From: Bacteroidales bacterium
GTDB lineage: Bacteria > Bacteroidota > Bacteroidia > Bacteroidales > UBA10428
DNA: 33,256 bases
Direction of reading: 5' to 3'
Assembly (NCBI GenBank): GCA_016934395.1
Contig: JAFGSZ010000151.1
Span: 1-33,256, forward strand
This document shows, one piece after another, positions 33,241 through 33,256 of the stretch. Within the stretch, counting starts at the first letter, position 1; every line of letters starts with the position of its first letter. Under the pieces are notes generated by a model. That model was not told where the DNA came from, made no database searches, and was given only the letters and a program-made list of their open reading frames with translations. A program made the position numbers and the translations under genes.

Positions 33241-33256
33241 GAATATTTTTAAAATC

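Overview
The window is a stretch of an AT-rich chromosome from a member of the Bacteroidota. This is inferred from several things: a C-terminal T9SS type A sorting domain on a secreted BNR-repeat protein, an archaeal/eukaryal-type prolyl-tRNA synthetase, WbqC, FadL-like and DUF3667 proteins, Reg_prop propellers, and promoter-like TAnnTTTG boxes. No rRNA, tRNA, CRISPR array or intact mobile element was found.

Layout. 1-3550: the 3' end of an M1-peptidase-like gene followed by a structured attC-like palindrome, then a Crp/Fnr regulator, an NmrA-like reductase, a flavodoxin and a small membrane protein in one direction, with palindromes in the control regions. 3550-9520: a frameshifted gene fragment, a membrane protein, a secreted GH5 glycosidase, an 895-bp gene-poor gap, an outer-membrane barrel protein, a secreted nine-repeat propeller protein and a small membrane protein. 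9650-11630: a DUF3795 protein, an ICMT-like methyltransferase and a small anchored protein. 11614-16890 (minus strand): DUF3667 zinc-ribbon membrane protein, SMP-30-like lipoprotein, T9SS-secreted BNR protein, an 11-unit heptanucleotide tandem repeat, and a WrbA-like flavoprotein. 17030-19190: a polyferredoxin gene interrupted by an in-frame TGA, followed by a compact restriction-modification pair (BglII/BamHI-like nuclease and MT-A70-type adenine methylase). 19300-22260: two membrane proteins, a T4-endonuclease-V-like glycosylase, an AhpD-like protein and a lipid kinase. 22314-26991: proS (minus), a Tyr/Ser-rich secreted protein and a FadL-like outer-membrane protein, closed by a strong bidirectional terminator.

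27095-33227 is the most interesting part. A minus-strand operon larC-larE-larB(-wbqC) should make the nickel-pincer nucleotide (NPN) cofactor, yet no larA (lactate racemase) is in the window. Diverging from it is a two-gene operon: a Tat-exported DUF362 protein and a membrane polyferredoxin that looks like a natural NapH-NapG fusion. The DUF362 protein has a His-x9-Lys spacing equal to the His174/Lys184 spacing of LarA (Lys184 carries NPN in LarA). I therefore propose, as a hypothesis only, that the DUF362 protein is an NPN client or a LarA relative wired to a membrane electron-transfer protein.
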